From: Shuttleworthia sp045545575 | Lineage (GTDB): Bacteria > Bacillota > Clostridia > Lachnospirales > Lachnospiraceae | DNA length: 64,000 nucleotides | Assembly: GCA_045545575.1 (NCBI GenBank) | Contig: JAZQBE010000052.1 | Coordinates: 3,160-67,159, forward strand | Direction of reading: 5' to 3' | In this document: piece after piece, positions 40,358-48,998 of the stretch | Numbering within the stretch: the stretch's first letter is position 1 | Layout of the letters: the number at the start of each line of letters is the position of its first letter | Notes under the pieces: generated by a model | What the model saw: only the letters and a program-made list of their open reading frames with translations | The model's database searches: none | What the model was told of the DNA's origin: nothing | Position numbers and translations under genes: made by a program

Positions 40358-41629
40358 ATGACGGATCCGATTTATTACGGCATTGATCTGCGGGAAGATA
40401 CGACCATTTTCTGCTACATGCCGCTTCAGGCAAAAGAGCCGGCGACCGTCAGCACGGTGGTCGGAAGCGAGGCTTACCAGATTCCGACGGCGGTTGCCCG
40501 CGTCCGGGGATCGGCGCGCTGGGCTTTCGGAGAAGAGGCCCGGCGGCTGGCATCCACCCATCAGGCCACCGAAGTCCCTTCGATCTATCAGAAGGCGCTG
40601 ACCGGCGAAAGCGTGTTCCTCGACGGTACGGAACACCGCGCCGTCGAGCTTTTGGCCCTGTTCCTGGCAAGACTGTTCGTGCTTTCCGGCCACGCCGCGG
40701 ACGACGCGTCGACCGGGATGGTCGTTTTCTGTGTCCCGACCCTGGACGAGGCGGCGGTCGCCATGCTTCATGAAGCCGGAAAGCTGCTGAATCTCGAACG
40801 CAGCCGGATCCGCGTCATGGACCGCCGGGAAAGCTTTTACTATTTCACGTTTCATCAGGAGCCGCAGGTGTTTCTCCAGGACGTCATGCTGTTTGATTAC
40901 GGCGCGGACGGCCTCGTTTCCTGCCGGCTTCACCGCAATCAGCGCACCAGCCCGCAGACGGTTTCCATCGACCGGATGAAGCACCTGCTGGCCGCCGGCG
41001 ACGTCGACGCACAGTTCGACGCCATCGCCAAAGAGCGGATGTCGCAGGTTCCCGTTTCCGGCGTTTATCTTACCGGCGACGGTTTTGACGGCGGCTGGCT
41101 GAAGGACAGCCTGAATTTCCTCTGTCACGGGCGCCGCGTCTTTGCCGGAAAGAACCTGTACGCGAAGGGGGCTTCCTTTGCCGCCCGCGTCTTAGGCGCC
41201 GGCCGGGACTGGCCCTTTGTCTACTGGGGCGATGAAAAGCTGCGGCGGTCCGTAAGTCTTCGGGTGCGGGATCAGGACAAAGTGATTCCCTGGCGCCTTC
41301 TTACGGCCGGCGAAAGCTGGTATGAAGCCTCGGCGTCCTGCGAACTGATTCTGGACGACGCCGGGGAGCTGACGTTTTATCTGCAGGACGCGTTAAGTGC
41401 TTCGGAATACCCGCAGACGATCGCGTTTAAGGATCTGCCCGAGCGTCCGCCGCGCACGACGCGCGTGCGTGTGACGGTCCGGCCGGTCTCCGCGGTCACG
41501 ATTTCCGTCCGCGTCGAAGATCTCGGTTTCGGAGAACTGTTCGTTTCCTCCGGAAAGACCTGGAACGCGGTGTTAAAACCGCGCGAAGTCCCCGGGGCGG
41601 AACAGAAAGGAGGCACGCCGAATGCATGA
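40358..41629 (+). CDS. Hsp70/actin-fold DUF5716-like protein
   Basis: A 423-residue protein with a degenerate Hsp70-type ATPase layout: YYGIDLREDTTIF (phosphate-1 position), VVFCVPTLDEAAVAMLHEAGKLLNLE, VMLFDYGADGLVSC (phosphate-2) and VYLTGDGFDGGWLKDSLNFLCHGRRVF (adenosine). The Gly-Thr and Gly-Gly-Gly residues of DnaK are replaced. A beta-rich C-terminal domain (about 300-410) follows. This fits the DUF5716 type known beside DUF5717. AGGAGG at 40342-40348 precedes the ATG, so it is one operon with the gene upstream. Nucleotide binding is inferred. Confidence 0.75.
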   Translation: MTDPIYYGIDLREDTTIFCYMPLQAKEPATVSTVVGSEAYQIPTAVARVRGSARWAFGEEARRLASTHQATEVPSIYQKALTGESVFLDGTEHRAVELLALFLARLFVLSGHAADDASTGMVVFCVPTLDEAAVAMLHEAGKLLNLERSRIRVMDRRESFYYFTFHQEPQVFLQDVMLFDYGADGLVSCRLHRNQRTSPQTVSIDRMKHLLAAGDVDAQFDAIAKERMSQVPVSGVYLTGDGFDGGWLKDSLNFLCHGRRVFAGKNLYAKGASFAARVLGAGRDWPFVYWGDEKLRRSVSLRVRDQDKVIPWRLLTAGESWYEASASCELILDDAGELTFYLQDALSASEYPQTIAFKDLPERPPRTTRVRVTVRPVSAVTISVRVEDLGFGELFVSSGKTWNAVLKPREVPGAEQKGGTPNA

Positions 41630-42431
41630 GCCATTGCTGTGCCGCGAGCCGCAGGCGGCGGTTCCCTTTGTCATTGAAGCCGCCGGGATCCGGGTCTACT
41701 CCCTCGAGGAGCTCTGCTACTATGTCGTGAACAACCTTTCCCTTGTCGACGGCACGTTCTGTTCGCCGGAACTGTGCCGGTGGATTGCGGAAGAGGCGCG
41801 CCGGCCCGAAGTCGGCGAAAAGCTGTCCATGCTGCTGTCCGAGCACGCCGCGCTGCATCTGACGGTCGGCGCGATGCTTTCGGCGAGCGGCTATGTCACG
41901 CAGCAGCAGCTGCGCGACGTCATGACGGCGCTTGCCTCGTACGAAAAACAGACCCCGGGCGAGCGGATGAAGGTGGCCGCGGACCGGCTGCTCGATCACG
42001 GCCGGCTGCAGGAAGCGGCGTTCACCTATCGGAGAATGCTCGACGAACCCGAAAAATACAGCGTCTCCATGGCCCTCTGGGCCGATATCTGGAACAATCT
42101 CGGAACGGCCTGTGCACGGCTGTTCTTCTTTGCCGAGGCGGCGGAGTGCTTTGCGCAGAGCTATCGCCGCAGCCGGAAGGAAAGCGCCGCCCGGGCGATG
42201 ATCGCCGCCTGCCTGATGACCCAGGACCGGCGCCTGGTAAAAACCATGGCGGAAAAATACGAGATTCCCCAGTCGATCTGCGACCAGGCACGGGAAGCTG
42301 TGGAAAAAATCGGCAGCTCCGCCGGCGCCGCGTCCTATGCCGGCGAACCCGCCCAGGCGGGCAGCGATATCGCAAAGCTGCGGGCCCTTCTGCGGGAACA
42401 CGAGAAAGAGTACCGCAGTCAGACCAGTTAG
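41622..42431 (+). CDS. Helical-repeat (TPR-like) partner of the DUF5716/5717 proteins
   Basis: A 269-residue, mostly helical protein. The first 115 residues (AAGIRVYSLEELCYYVVNNLSLVDGTFCSPELCRWIAEEARRPEVGEKL) form a compact domain. Residues about 115-200 look like TPR pairs (ADRLLDHGRLQEAAFTYRRMLDE, WNNLGTACARLFFFAEAAECFAQSYRRS). It overlaps the Hsp70-like gene by 8 nt and has AAAGGAGG 8 nt before ATG. Probably a scaffold or co-chaperone for the same complex. Confidence 0.7.
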   Translation: MHEPLLCREPQAAVPFVIEAAGIRVYSLEELCYYVVNNLSLVDGTFCSPELCRWIAEEARRPEVGEKLSMLLSEHAALHLTVGAMLSASGYVTQQQLRDVMTALASYEKQTPGERMKVAADRLLDHGRLQEAAFTYRRMLDEPEKYSVSMALWADIWNNLGTACARLFFFAEAAECFAQSYRRSRKESAARAMIAACLMTQDRRLVKTMAEKYEIPQSICDQAREAVEKIGSSAGAASYAGEPAQAGSDIAKLRALLREHEKEYRSQTS

Positions 42432-42462
42432 TTACACGAAAACGTTTTGAATCGAGGAAACC

Positions 42463-43926
42463 ATGAAAGTCAGAACACGTTTTGCACCCAGTCCCACCGG
42501 CCGCATGCACATCGGCAATCTTCGCACGGCCCTGTATGCCTATCTGCTCGCAAAGCATGCCGGCGGGGATTTTATCCTGCGGATTGAAGACACCGATCAG
42601 GAGCGCCTCGTGGAGGGTGCGGTCGATATCATTTACCGGACGCTGGCCGGCGTCGGCATGAAGCACGACGAGGGTCCGGACATCGGCGGACCGGTCGGAC
42701 CCTACGTCCAGAGCGAACGGCAGGCCGCCGGCATCTATCTGGAATACGCGAAACAGCTGGTGGAAAAGGGTGAGGCCTATTACTGCTTCTGCACACCGGA
42801 ACGCCTCGAGACGCTTCACGTGCGCATCGGGGACAAGGAAATCTCGCTCTATGACAAGCACTGCCTGTCGCTGACGAAGGCGGAAGTGGAGGCGCGCCTC
42901 GCGGCGGGCATGCCCTACGTCATCCGCCAGAACAATCCGCGGACCGGCACGACGACGTTCTGCGACGAAATCTACGGCGATATCACCGTGGACAACGCGG
43001 AACTTGACGACATGATCCTTATCAAGTCCGACGGCTACCCGACCTACAACTTCGCCAACGTCGTCGACGATCACCTGATGGGGATCACCCACGTCGTGCG
43101 CGGAAACGAGTACCTGTCGTCCTCGCCGAAGTACAACCGTCTCTACGAGGCCTTCGGCTGGGAGGTGCCCACCTATGTGCACTGTCCGCTGATCACGAAC
43201 GAAGAGCATCAGAAGCTCTCGAAGCGCAGCGGCCATTCCTCCTACGAGGACCTGATCGAGCAGGGATTTCTGTCCGAGGCCGTCGTGAATTTCGTTGCGC
43301 TTCTGGGCTGGAGCCCGGAAGAGAACCGCGAGATCTTTTCGCTGGAAGAGATGGTCGAGGTCTTCGATTATCACCGGATGAACAAGGCGCCGGCCGTGTT
43401 TGACATCGCAAAGCTCCGCTGGATGAACGGCGAGTATTTCAAGGCGATGGACGAGGACCGTTTCTACGAAATGGCGCTGCCGTACCTGCAGGAGACCGTT
43501 CACCGGACGGTCGACCTTCGGACCGTCGCGGCGATGGTCCGAACCCGCATCGACGTGTTCCGCGACATCCCGGAACACGTGGACTTTATCGATTCCGTGC
43601 CCGCGTATGACGTCTCGCTGTATACGCACAAGAAAATGAAGACGACGCCGGAATCCTCGCTGGCGGTTCTGCAGAAGCTGCTGCCGGTGCTGAAGGAAAC
43701 AGAGGATTACAGCAACGACGCGCTGTTTGCGTTGCTTTCGTCCTTTGCCGCCGACGAGGGCGTAAAGAACGGCGCGGTGCTCTGGCCGGTGCGCACGGCG
43801 CTGTCCGGCAAGCCGATGACGCCCGGCGGCGCGACAGAGCTGGCGGCTCTTCTGGGGAAAGAAGAGACGATCCGCCGGATCGAAGACGCCATCGCAAAGC
43901 TTTCCGAAGCGACGGCGGCCGAATAA
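42463..43926 (+). CDS. gltX: Glutamyl-tRNA synthetase
   Basis: A 487-residue class I synthetase charging tRNA-Glu. HIGH-type motif RFAPSPTGRMHIGNLRTALY (residues 5-24), class signature LRIEDTDQERLVEGA, and KLSKRSGHSS (KMSKS) at about 247-256; the C-terminal anticodon-binding domain is helical. Length is normal. No T-box leader is present in the 31-nt gap upstream. A strong hairpin follows the gene. Confidence 0.97.
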   Translation: MKVRTRFAPSPTGRMHIGNLRTALYAYLLAKHAGGDFILRIEDTDQERLVEGAVDIIYRTLAGVGMKHDEGPDIGGPVGPYVQSERQAAGIYLEYAKQLVEKGEAYYCFCTPERLETLHVRIGDKEISLYDKHCLSLTKAEVEARLAAGMPYVIRQNNPRTGTTTFCDEIYGDITVDNAELDDMILIKSDGYPTYNFANVVDDHLMGITHVVRGNEYLSSSPKYNRLYEAFGWEVPTYVHCPLITNEEHQKLSKRSGHSSYEDLIEQGFLSEAVVNFVALLGWSPEENREIFSLEEMVEVFDYHRMNKAPAVFDIAKLRWMNGEYFKAMDEDRFYEMALPYLQETVHRTVDLRTVAAMVRTRIDVFRDIPEHVDFIDSVPAYDVSLYTHKKMKTTPESSLAVLQKLLPVLKETEDYSNDALFALLSSFAADEGVKNGAVLWPVRTALSGKPMTPGGATELAALLGKEETIRRIEDAIAKLSEATAAE

Positions 43927-43969
43927 CCGCCCGGACGCTGTTTTCGGAATCGCGATCTCATGCAGAACG

Positions 43970-44005
43970 CGGCCGGACAGAGGCAGAACGCCGTCTGTCC
44001 GGCCG
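43970..44005 (+). terminator. Hairpin after gltX
   Basis: CGGCCGGACAGA (43970-43981) pairs perfectly with TCTGTCCGGCCG (43994-44005) around a 12-nt loop. Only GTTCTC follows, so the U-tract is poor; it may be a weak terminator or a 3'-end stabiliser. Confidence 0.5.
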
Positions 44006-44041
44006 TTCTCATACCCCGTAAGAAGAGAGGGAAAGGACGAT

Positions 44042-45901
44042 GTGTTCGACACCCTCGATACACTGGATCCCGGGCAGAAGGCGGCCGTCACAGCCGACGC
44101 GTCCGCCTGTCTGGTTCTGGCAGGACCGGGATCCGGAAAAACAACGGTGATTGTCCACCGCGTTTTTCACCTGCTCCGCCGGCAGGGCGTCCTGCCCGGC
44201 GGGATTCTCGTCATTACCTATACACGTGCGGCCGCGGCTGAAATGCGGCATCGTTTCGAACAGCTGCCGGGATCCGGGAAGGATTCCGTGCGGTTTCTGA
44301 CCTTTCACGCATTCTGTTATCATCTGCTGCGCAGCGAAGGACGGACGTTCCATCTGCTCGGTGACGCCGAAAAAACGCGGATGTACCGCCGTGCGGCCGA
44401 AAGCCTTCCGCCGGGAGAACGGCCGGCGCGGGAACTGTTTTTCGCGGAGCTTTCCCGGAAAAAAAGCCGCGGATCCGCGGACGGAGCCTATGTGCCGGTG
44501 TGGCTTTCCGCGGAGGTCTTTGCTGTGCTTGAGGAGCGGTGGAAGGAGGAACAGAAGGCCAGCGGCGGACTGGATTACGATGACCTGCTGCTTTGGACCC
44601 GGGATTATTTCGACGTGTATCCGGACCGTCTGCGCGTCTGGCAGAACCAGCTGTCCCATCTGCTGATTGACGAGGCCCAGGACATGAACCCGATCCAGTT
44701 TTCGCTGGCCGCCCGGCTGACCGCCGGCGGCGGACACCTGTTTCTGGTGGGCGATGACGATCAGTGCATCTACGGCTTTCGCGGGTCCGACAGCCGGCTG
44801 CTTTTGCGGTTTGGGGAGTTCTGGCCGGACGGAGCCATTCTCCGCCTTGAGAACAATTACCGCTGCGCAAAAAGCATCCTGGACGCCGCCGGCCGTCTGA
44901 TCCGGGAAAACCGCAGCCGCTTTGCAAAGAATCCGAAGGCCGTCCGCACGGTGCCCGGAACGGTTGTGATCCGCCGGTGCGAGGACGAAGAGGAAGAGGC
45001 CGAGGAAGCGCTGGCGCTTCTTCGGCGCTGCAGGAGCCGGGCTCCGAAAACGACGGCCGTTCTGTACCGCAGCCGCTATCTGGCCGCGCCGCTCATGGAA
45101 TGCTGTATCCGTGAAGGCATCGGTTTCGGCTGCCGGGAACCGCTGCCGCAGGAGGGCAGAACAGACCTGACGGACGATCTGCTGGCGTATCTGTCGCTGG
45201 CGTCGGGAAAGGGCAGCGCGGCCGATGCGGTCCGCATCCTGAACCGGCCGCCGCGGGGGCTGTCCCGGGAGCTCGTCCCCAAGGGATCCTTTTCGTTTGC
45301 CGCATGGGAGGAAAACGCCCGCGGCGCGCCGGCGCAGCTGGAGCAGATCCGTGCTTTAAAGCGTCTGGCAGAACGCGCCGCAAAGATGACGCCCTTCGCC
45401 GCGCTTTCCTTTTTCTGGCAGGCCGGCGGATACAAAGACTGGGCGCAATCCGCCGCCGGGTTCAGGCCGTCTGCCGCCGCGGCGCAGGCAAAAGAAAAGG
45501 AACGCCTGTGGGCACAGGCCGCGCAGACCGGCACCGGGGCCGGCCCCCAGGCGCCCGCGCGCTTCTGTGACCGCTGCCGCGCCCTGCGGCGTGAACAGGA
45601 AGAAAAACGCCAGGCGGCGGAAGCCTCGGAAACCCGGGCGAATCCGGATCCGGAAACCGGTATCTTTTTCTCCACCTTCCATGGGGCAAAGGGCCTGGAA
45701 TTCGACACGGTTCTGATTCTGGATGCCAATGAAGGGTACAGCCCCTGCGGAAAAAACCTTTCCGCGGAACAGCTTGAAGAAGAGCGGCGCCTGTTTTACG
45801 TCGCCCTGACCCGCGCGAAGGACCGCGTTTGCATTTTCTGCACAAAAAAACACCGGGGCAGAAACACCCCGGAGTCCCGTTTTCTTTCGGAGATGAAATG
45901 A
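44042..45901 (+). CDS. UvrD/PcrA-family superfamily 1 helicase
   Basis: A 619-residue DNA helicase of the UvrD/Rep type. Motif I GPGSGKTT (about 27-34), Ia ITYTRAAAAEMRHR, motif II LLIDEAQDMNP, motif III GDDDQCIYGFRGSD, motif IV LENNYRC, motif V FFSTFHGAKGLEFDTVLILDANEG, motif VI RRLFYVALTRAKDRV. It is shorter than PcrA and lacks the usual C-terminal extension. Start is GTG 44042, with AAAGGA 5-6 nt before. Likely a repair or recombination helicase. A CXXC (FCDRCRALRR) lies before motif V. Confidence 0.88.
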   Translation: MFDTLDTLDPGQKAAVTADASACLVLAGPGSGKTTVIVHRVFHLLRRQGVLPGGILVITYTRAAAAEMRHRFEQLPGSGKDSVRFLTFHAFCYHLLRSEGRTFHLLGDAEKTRMYRRAAESLPPGERPARELFFAELSRKKSRGSADGAYVPVWLSAEVFAVLEERWKEEQKASGGLDYDDLLLWTRDYFDVYPDRLRVWQNQLSHLLIDEAQDMNPIQFSLAARLTAGGGHLFLVGDDDQCIYGFRGSDSRLLLRFGEFWPDGAILRLENNYRCAKSILDAAGRLIRENRSRFAKNPKAVRTVPGTVVIRRCEDEEEEAEEALALLRRCRSRAPKTTAVLYRSRYLAAPLMECCIREGIGFGCREPLPQEGRTDLTDDLLAYLSLASGKGSAADAVRILNRPPRGLSRELVPKGSFSFAAWEENARGAPAQLEQIRALKRLAERAAKMTPFAALSFFWQAGGYKDWAQSAAGFRPSAAAAQAKEKERLWAQAAQTGTGAGPQAPARFCDRCRALRREQEEKRQAAEASETRANPDPETGIFFSTFHGAKGLEFDTVLILDANEGYSPCGKNLSAEQLEEERRLFYVALTRAKDRVCIFCTKKHRGRNTPESRFLSEMK

Positions 45902-45970
45902 AGGCGGACGGCAAGCATTCGCCCGAGCGCCGCCGCAGGACCGGCCCGATGCGCCGGTCAGCAGCCGGAA

Positions 45971-46273
45971 TCAATCGCTGTTGAAAAGAGAGGCGAAGAA
46001 CGCGCCTACGCGATCGTATTCTTCGTCGGTCGCGATGTTGTCGATGGCCGGCGTGCCGGCCTCATCTTCGCTGTAGCGGTAGAGAAGGACCTCGTCCTGG
46101 TAGGGCTCGCCGTTTTGGTCGACCGGAAGCAGGGCGATATAATCCCTGTCATTGAGTGTAAAAATGGTAACGATCTCGCAGTCAAGCGACTCGCCGTTGT
46201 CAAGATCGAGGGTGACTACGACGTCAAGATCGTTCTCATCAACGGGGAATACATCTTCTTTCGGATTGGACAT
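45971..46273 (-). CDS. DUF1292 domain protein
   Basis: A 100-residue acidic protein. VVVTLDLDNGESLDCEIVTIFTLNDRDYIALLPVDQNGEPYQDEVLLYRYSEDEAG matches the DUF1292 (YrzB-like) family of Firmicutes. Function is unknown; members are often next to ruvX/yrzL genes, not here. GGAAGGAG precedes the start at 46273. It converges on the helicase gene across 69 bp with no clear terminator. Confidence 0.85.
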   Translation of the reverse strand: MSNPKEDVFPVDENDLDVVVTLDLDNGESLDCEIVTIFTLNDRDYIALLPVDQNGEPYQDEVLLYRYSEDEAGTPAIDNIATDEEYDRVGAFFASLFNSD

Positions 46274-46360
46274 GAAAAACTCCTTCCGGGACGGGGTGAT
46301 GGTGCTATAACAGCATCGTAGCAAGAAATACAGGATCTGTCCACCGGTTTTTTGAAAGAA

Positions 46361-46473
46361 ACAACGCTGCGCGCAGACTCGAAAAACGCTGCGCGTTTTC
46401 CTCGTTATAGCTTTCGCAGCTTCGCTGCGTGCGTTTTTCGCTGCGCGAAAACCGCCGAAACGCTGCGCGTTTC
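46361..46473. repeat. Cluster of CGC-TGC-GCG mini-hairpin repeats
   Basis: Four copies of CGCTGCGCG within 110 bp (46365-46373, 46387-46395, 46439-46447, 46461-46469). Three have flanking complementary arms: GAAAAACGC-TGC-GCGTTTTC (46381-46400), TTTTTCGC-TGC-GCGAAAA and GAAACGC-TGC-GCGTTTC (46457-46473). Between them lies CGCAGCTTCGCTGCG. Reminiscent of REP or MITE-like elements; may stabilise mRNA or end transcription. Confidence 0.7.
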
Positions 46474-46558
46474 TAAATCTATACATTTCCAGAAAAAAAT
46501 AGTAAAATATATGGATATTCACAAACACTGATACGCCGATCAATAGAGAGGAGCCTGC
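46474..46558 (+). promoter_or_regulatory. AT-rich promoter region of GH13-like gene
   Basis: The 85 bp before 46559 are sharply AT-rich (AGAAAAAAATAGTAAAATATATGG around 46491-46514) in an otherwise GC-rich region and end in AGAGAGGAG, the Shine-Dalgarno. Probable promoter; exact -35 and -10 boxes are not clear. Confidence 0.45.
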
Positions 46559-48409
46559 ATGGAGGTGAACACCGGACGTTTTACATCCTTTGGCGCTGCG
46601 CCGGAAGAGGGGGGCTATTCCTTTACATTCGATGCGAAGGGGGCGGCATCCTGCGAGATTCTTCTGCTGGGCCGGGGAGGACAGACCAAGCGTGTTCCGG
46701 TACCTGAGAGTGCGCGCTGCGGAGATGTCTGCTCCGTTTATATCAAAGAGATTCCTGAGGAATATGACCGTTACCTGTACGTGCTTGACGGCCGGCGTGT
46801 CTGTGATCCCTACGCGCCGCTGGTTTCCGGCAGGGATCAGTGGATGGATGCCTCCCGCGAAAAGAATGCCTATGAAACAGAGGGCCGCTTCCGCCTGCAT
46901 CCGTACCGCTGGAGACACCGTGCGCCGAAGCTGCGCGCGGAGGACCTGAGCATCTTCAAACTGCATCTGCGCGGCTTTACCATGCAGAGCCGTCTGAAGG
47001 ATGAGGAGTGCGGATCTTATAAAGGCGTGATCCGCCGGCTGAAGAACGTCGCCGACATGGGCTTTACGGCCGTGGAATTCATGCCGCTGTACGATTTCGA
47101 GGAGCTTCTCTGGACAGAGAAGGCTTCCATGAACGCGGCCGGCGAACGTGAAGTGACGCGGGAAGCAACCGGCAAAACCAATTACTGGGGCTACGGAAAC
47201 GCCTGTTATCTGGCGCCGAAGGCGTCCTATTTCGGCGGCGAGACAGCTGATCTCGGAATGAAGAAACTCGTGGACACGGCACATGGACTGGGCATGGAGT
47301 TTTACATGGAGATCTGCTACGCGCCGGAGGTCTCGGACGACCTGTTCTGCGAGGCGCTTCGCCGCTGGGTGCGCGAATACCGTGTGGACGGATTCCATCT
47401 GGTCGGCATGGGTCTCCCCGCGGAGCGGATCGCGACGGATCCTTATCTGGCCGCCACCCGTCTGTTCTACGACGGGTTTGACGACGCGCTTCTGTCAGCG
47501 GAGAGAGAGGATAAACGGCTGTTTGTCTACAACCCCGATTTCCTGTTTGCGCTCCGGAAACTTCAGAACCATATGGACGGGGACCTGCCGTCCTTTGTCG
47601 TGCAGATGCGCCGGCAGAATAAAGCTTACGGATTTGTCAATTACGCCGCGAACACGAACGACTTCACCCTGCTCGATTCCTTCAGCTACGGTGAAAAACA
47701 CAACGAGGCGAACGGGGAGAACAACGCCGACGGCCGGAATGCCAGCTTCACCTGCAATTACGGCGTGGAGGGTCCCACGAAGAACCGCGCAATCCGGGCA
47801 GACCGCCGGCGGCAGGTCCGGCTGGCACTGGCCGCAACCATGCTTTCGCAGGCCGTTCCGCTGCTGAGCTTCGGCGACGCGTCTTACAACACGCACGAAG
47901 GCAACAACAACCCGTACTGCCAGGACAATTCCCTGGGATGGGCGGCTTATTCCACGGGCAAGGAAGAACGCGCACTTCGGGAGTATGTGCATCGTCTGCT
48001 CACCATACGGAAGCAGCTTCCGGTTCTTCGCAGCGCCAAACCCATGCAGATGACCGATTATGCACGGAAGGGACTGCCGGATCTTTCCTACCACGGACGG
48101 GAGCCCTGGGTGGTCGCCATCGGAAGCGAGCGTCGGGCGGTCAGCCTGTTCTACTGCGGGGACTATGTCAGCGACGACGCGCCGGACGTGCTGCTTCTGC
48201 TGAACTTCCATTATGAAGAAGAGTTTTTCGCGCTTCCTCAGCTGATGCATAAGCGGCAGTGGCACTATCTTGGCAATTCGGCGTCCTTCGAGCCGGCCGT
48301 CACCGGCGGTTCCTTTGACTTCGCCGTTCCGCTGACCGATCAGAAGGAAATCCTTTGCCCCGGTGCGTCGATTTCGGTACTGCTGGGAATGCCGGAGGCG
48401 AAGAAATGA
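46559..48409 (+). CDS. GH13 isoamylase/GlgX-like protein lacking catalytic residues
   Basis: A 616-residue protein with the domain plan of glycogen-debranching GH13 enzymes: N-terminal CBM48-like domain (1-115), barrel and C-terminal beta domain. The debranching-type stretch EKHNEANGENNADGRNASFTCNYGVEGPT is well conserved. Yet region I reads MEFYMEICYA (246-255) in place of D...NH, the R-x-D of region II is HLV (280-282), the Glu of region III is lost (LFVYNPD, 321-327), and region IV HD is replaced in ANTND (364-368). It should therefore be inactive as a hydrolase and may bind glucan. It is coupled to the DUF5662-like gene by ATGA. Confidence 0.85.
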   Translation: MEVNTGRFTSFGAAPEEGGYSFTFDAKGAASCEILLLGRGGQTKRVPVPESARCGDVCSVYIKEIPEEYDRYLYVLDGRRVCDPYAPLVSGRDQWMDASREKNAYETEGRFRLHPYRWRHRAPKLRAEDLSIFKLHLRGFTMQSRLKDEECGSYKGVIRRLKNVADMGFTAVEFMPLYDFEELLWTEKASMNAAGEREVTREATGKTNYWGYGNACYLAPKASYFGGETADLGMKKLVDTAHGLGMEFYMEICYAPEVSDDLFCEALRRWVREYRVDGFHLVGMGLPAERIATDPYLAATRLFYDGFDDALLSAEREDKRLFVYNPDFLFALRKLQNHMDGDLPSFVVQMRRQNKAYGFVNYAANTNDFTLLDSFSYGEKHNEANGENNADGRNASFTCNYGVEGPTKNRAIRADRRRQVRLALAATMLSQAVPLLSFGDASYNTHEGNNNPYCQDNSLGWAAYSTGKEERALREYVHRLLTIRKQLPVLRSAKPMQMTDYARKGLPDLSYHGREPWVVAIGSERRAVSLFYCGDYVSDDAPDVLLLLNFHYEEEFFALPQLMHKRQWHYLGNSASFEPAVTGGSFDFAVPLTDQKEILCPGASISVLLGMPEAKK

Positions 48410-48984
48410 ACCGGATCCTCGGACATCTTCGAACCATCAATCATCACAAATGGCTGGTCATGAAAGGCTGCTTTGCCGTCGGTCTGTACTGGCAGGGGCT
48501 CGCCCACGACATGTCCAAATACGCGCCGGTGGAGTTCTTCAACGGCTGCCGGTATTACACCGACGGACACGAGAGCCCGAACAACCGGGAGCGCCGGGAC
48601 CGCGGATATTCGCTGGCCTGGCTGCATCACAAAGGACGCAACCGTCATCATTTTGAGTACTGGATCGACTATGACGCAAGCCGGAACAAGACGGGGATGT
48701 CAGGCATGCGGATGCCGGCAAGGTATGTCGTGGAAATGTTTATCGACCGGGTCGCGGCCAGCAAAAACTATCAGAAGGAAGCGTATACGGACCGGAGCGC
48801 GCTGGACTATTACATGCGCGGAAAACCGCACTACATCATGCACCCTGACACGCAGGCGCTTTTGGAACATCTGCTGGAGATGCTTGCCGAAGAAGGGGAA
48901 GCAGCCGTCAATCAGTATATCCGCACGGTCGTTCTGTCCCATCCGGCGGACCGGGACTGGTATCCCCCGCTGCGGGAGGAATAA
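48406..48984 (+). CDS. DUF5662-like protein
   Basis: A 192-residue His-rich protein (RTINHHKWLVMKGCFAVGLYWQGLAHDMSKYAPVEFFNGCRYYTDGH, SLAWLHHKGRNRHHFEYWIDYD). The H..HD..KY and HHKGRNRHH patterns, seen in DUF5662 members, suggest a metal-binding HD-like active site. The ATG at 48406 overlaps the GH13-like stop. Substrate and role are unknown. Confidence 0.75.
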   Translation: MNRILGHLRTINHHKWLVMKGCFAVGLYWQGLAHDMSKYAPVEFFNGCRYYTDGHESPNNRERRDRGYSLAWLHHKGRNRHHFEYWIDYDASRNKTGMSGMRMPARYVVEMFIDRVAASKNYQKEAYTDRSALDYYMRGKPHYIMHPDTQALLEHLLEMLAEEGEAAVNQYIRTVVLSHPADRDWYPPLREE

Positions 48985-48998
48985 AGGAGAAACCAATT

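Noticed and set aside
42022..44091. A 689-residue antisense frame opposite gltX and its neighbour
   Set aside because: Covers a conserved synthetase gene on the + strand; no independent support.
45902..45970. Terminator between the helicase and DUF1292 genes
   Set aside because: GACCGGC/GCCGGTC near 45940-45960 can form a short stem but no U-tract follows on either strand.
46274..47398. Upstream extension of the DUF1292 frame into 47398
   Set aside because: The conserved protein starts at 46273 behind GGAAGGAG; the extension crosses repeats and the divergent GH13-like gene.
48985..48998. T-box leader before trpS
   Set aside because: Only 14 nt separate trpS from the upstream gene; there is no room for a T-box. 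The same holds for gltX.
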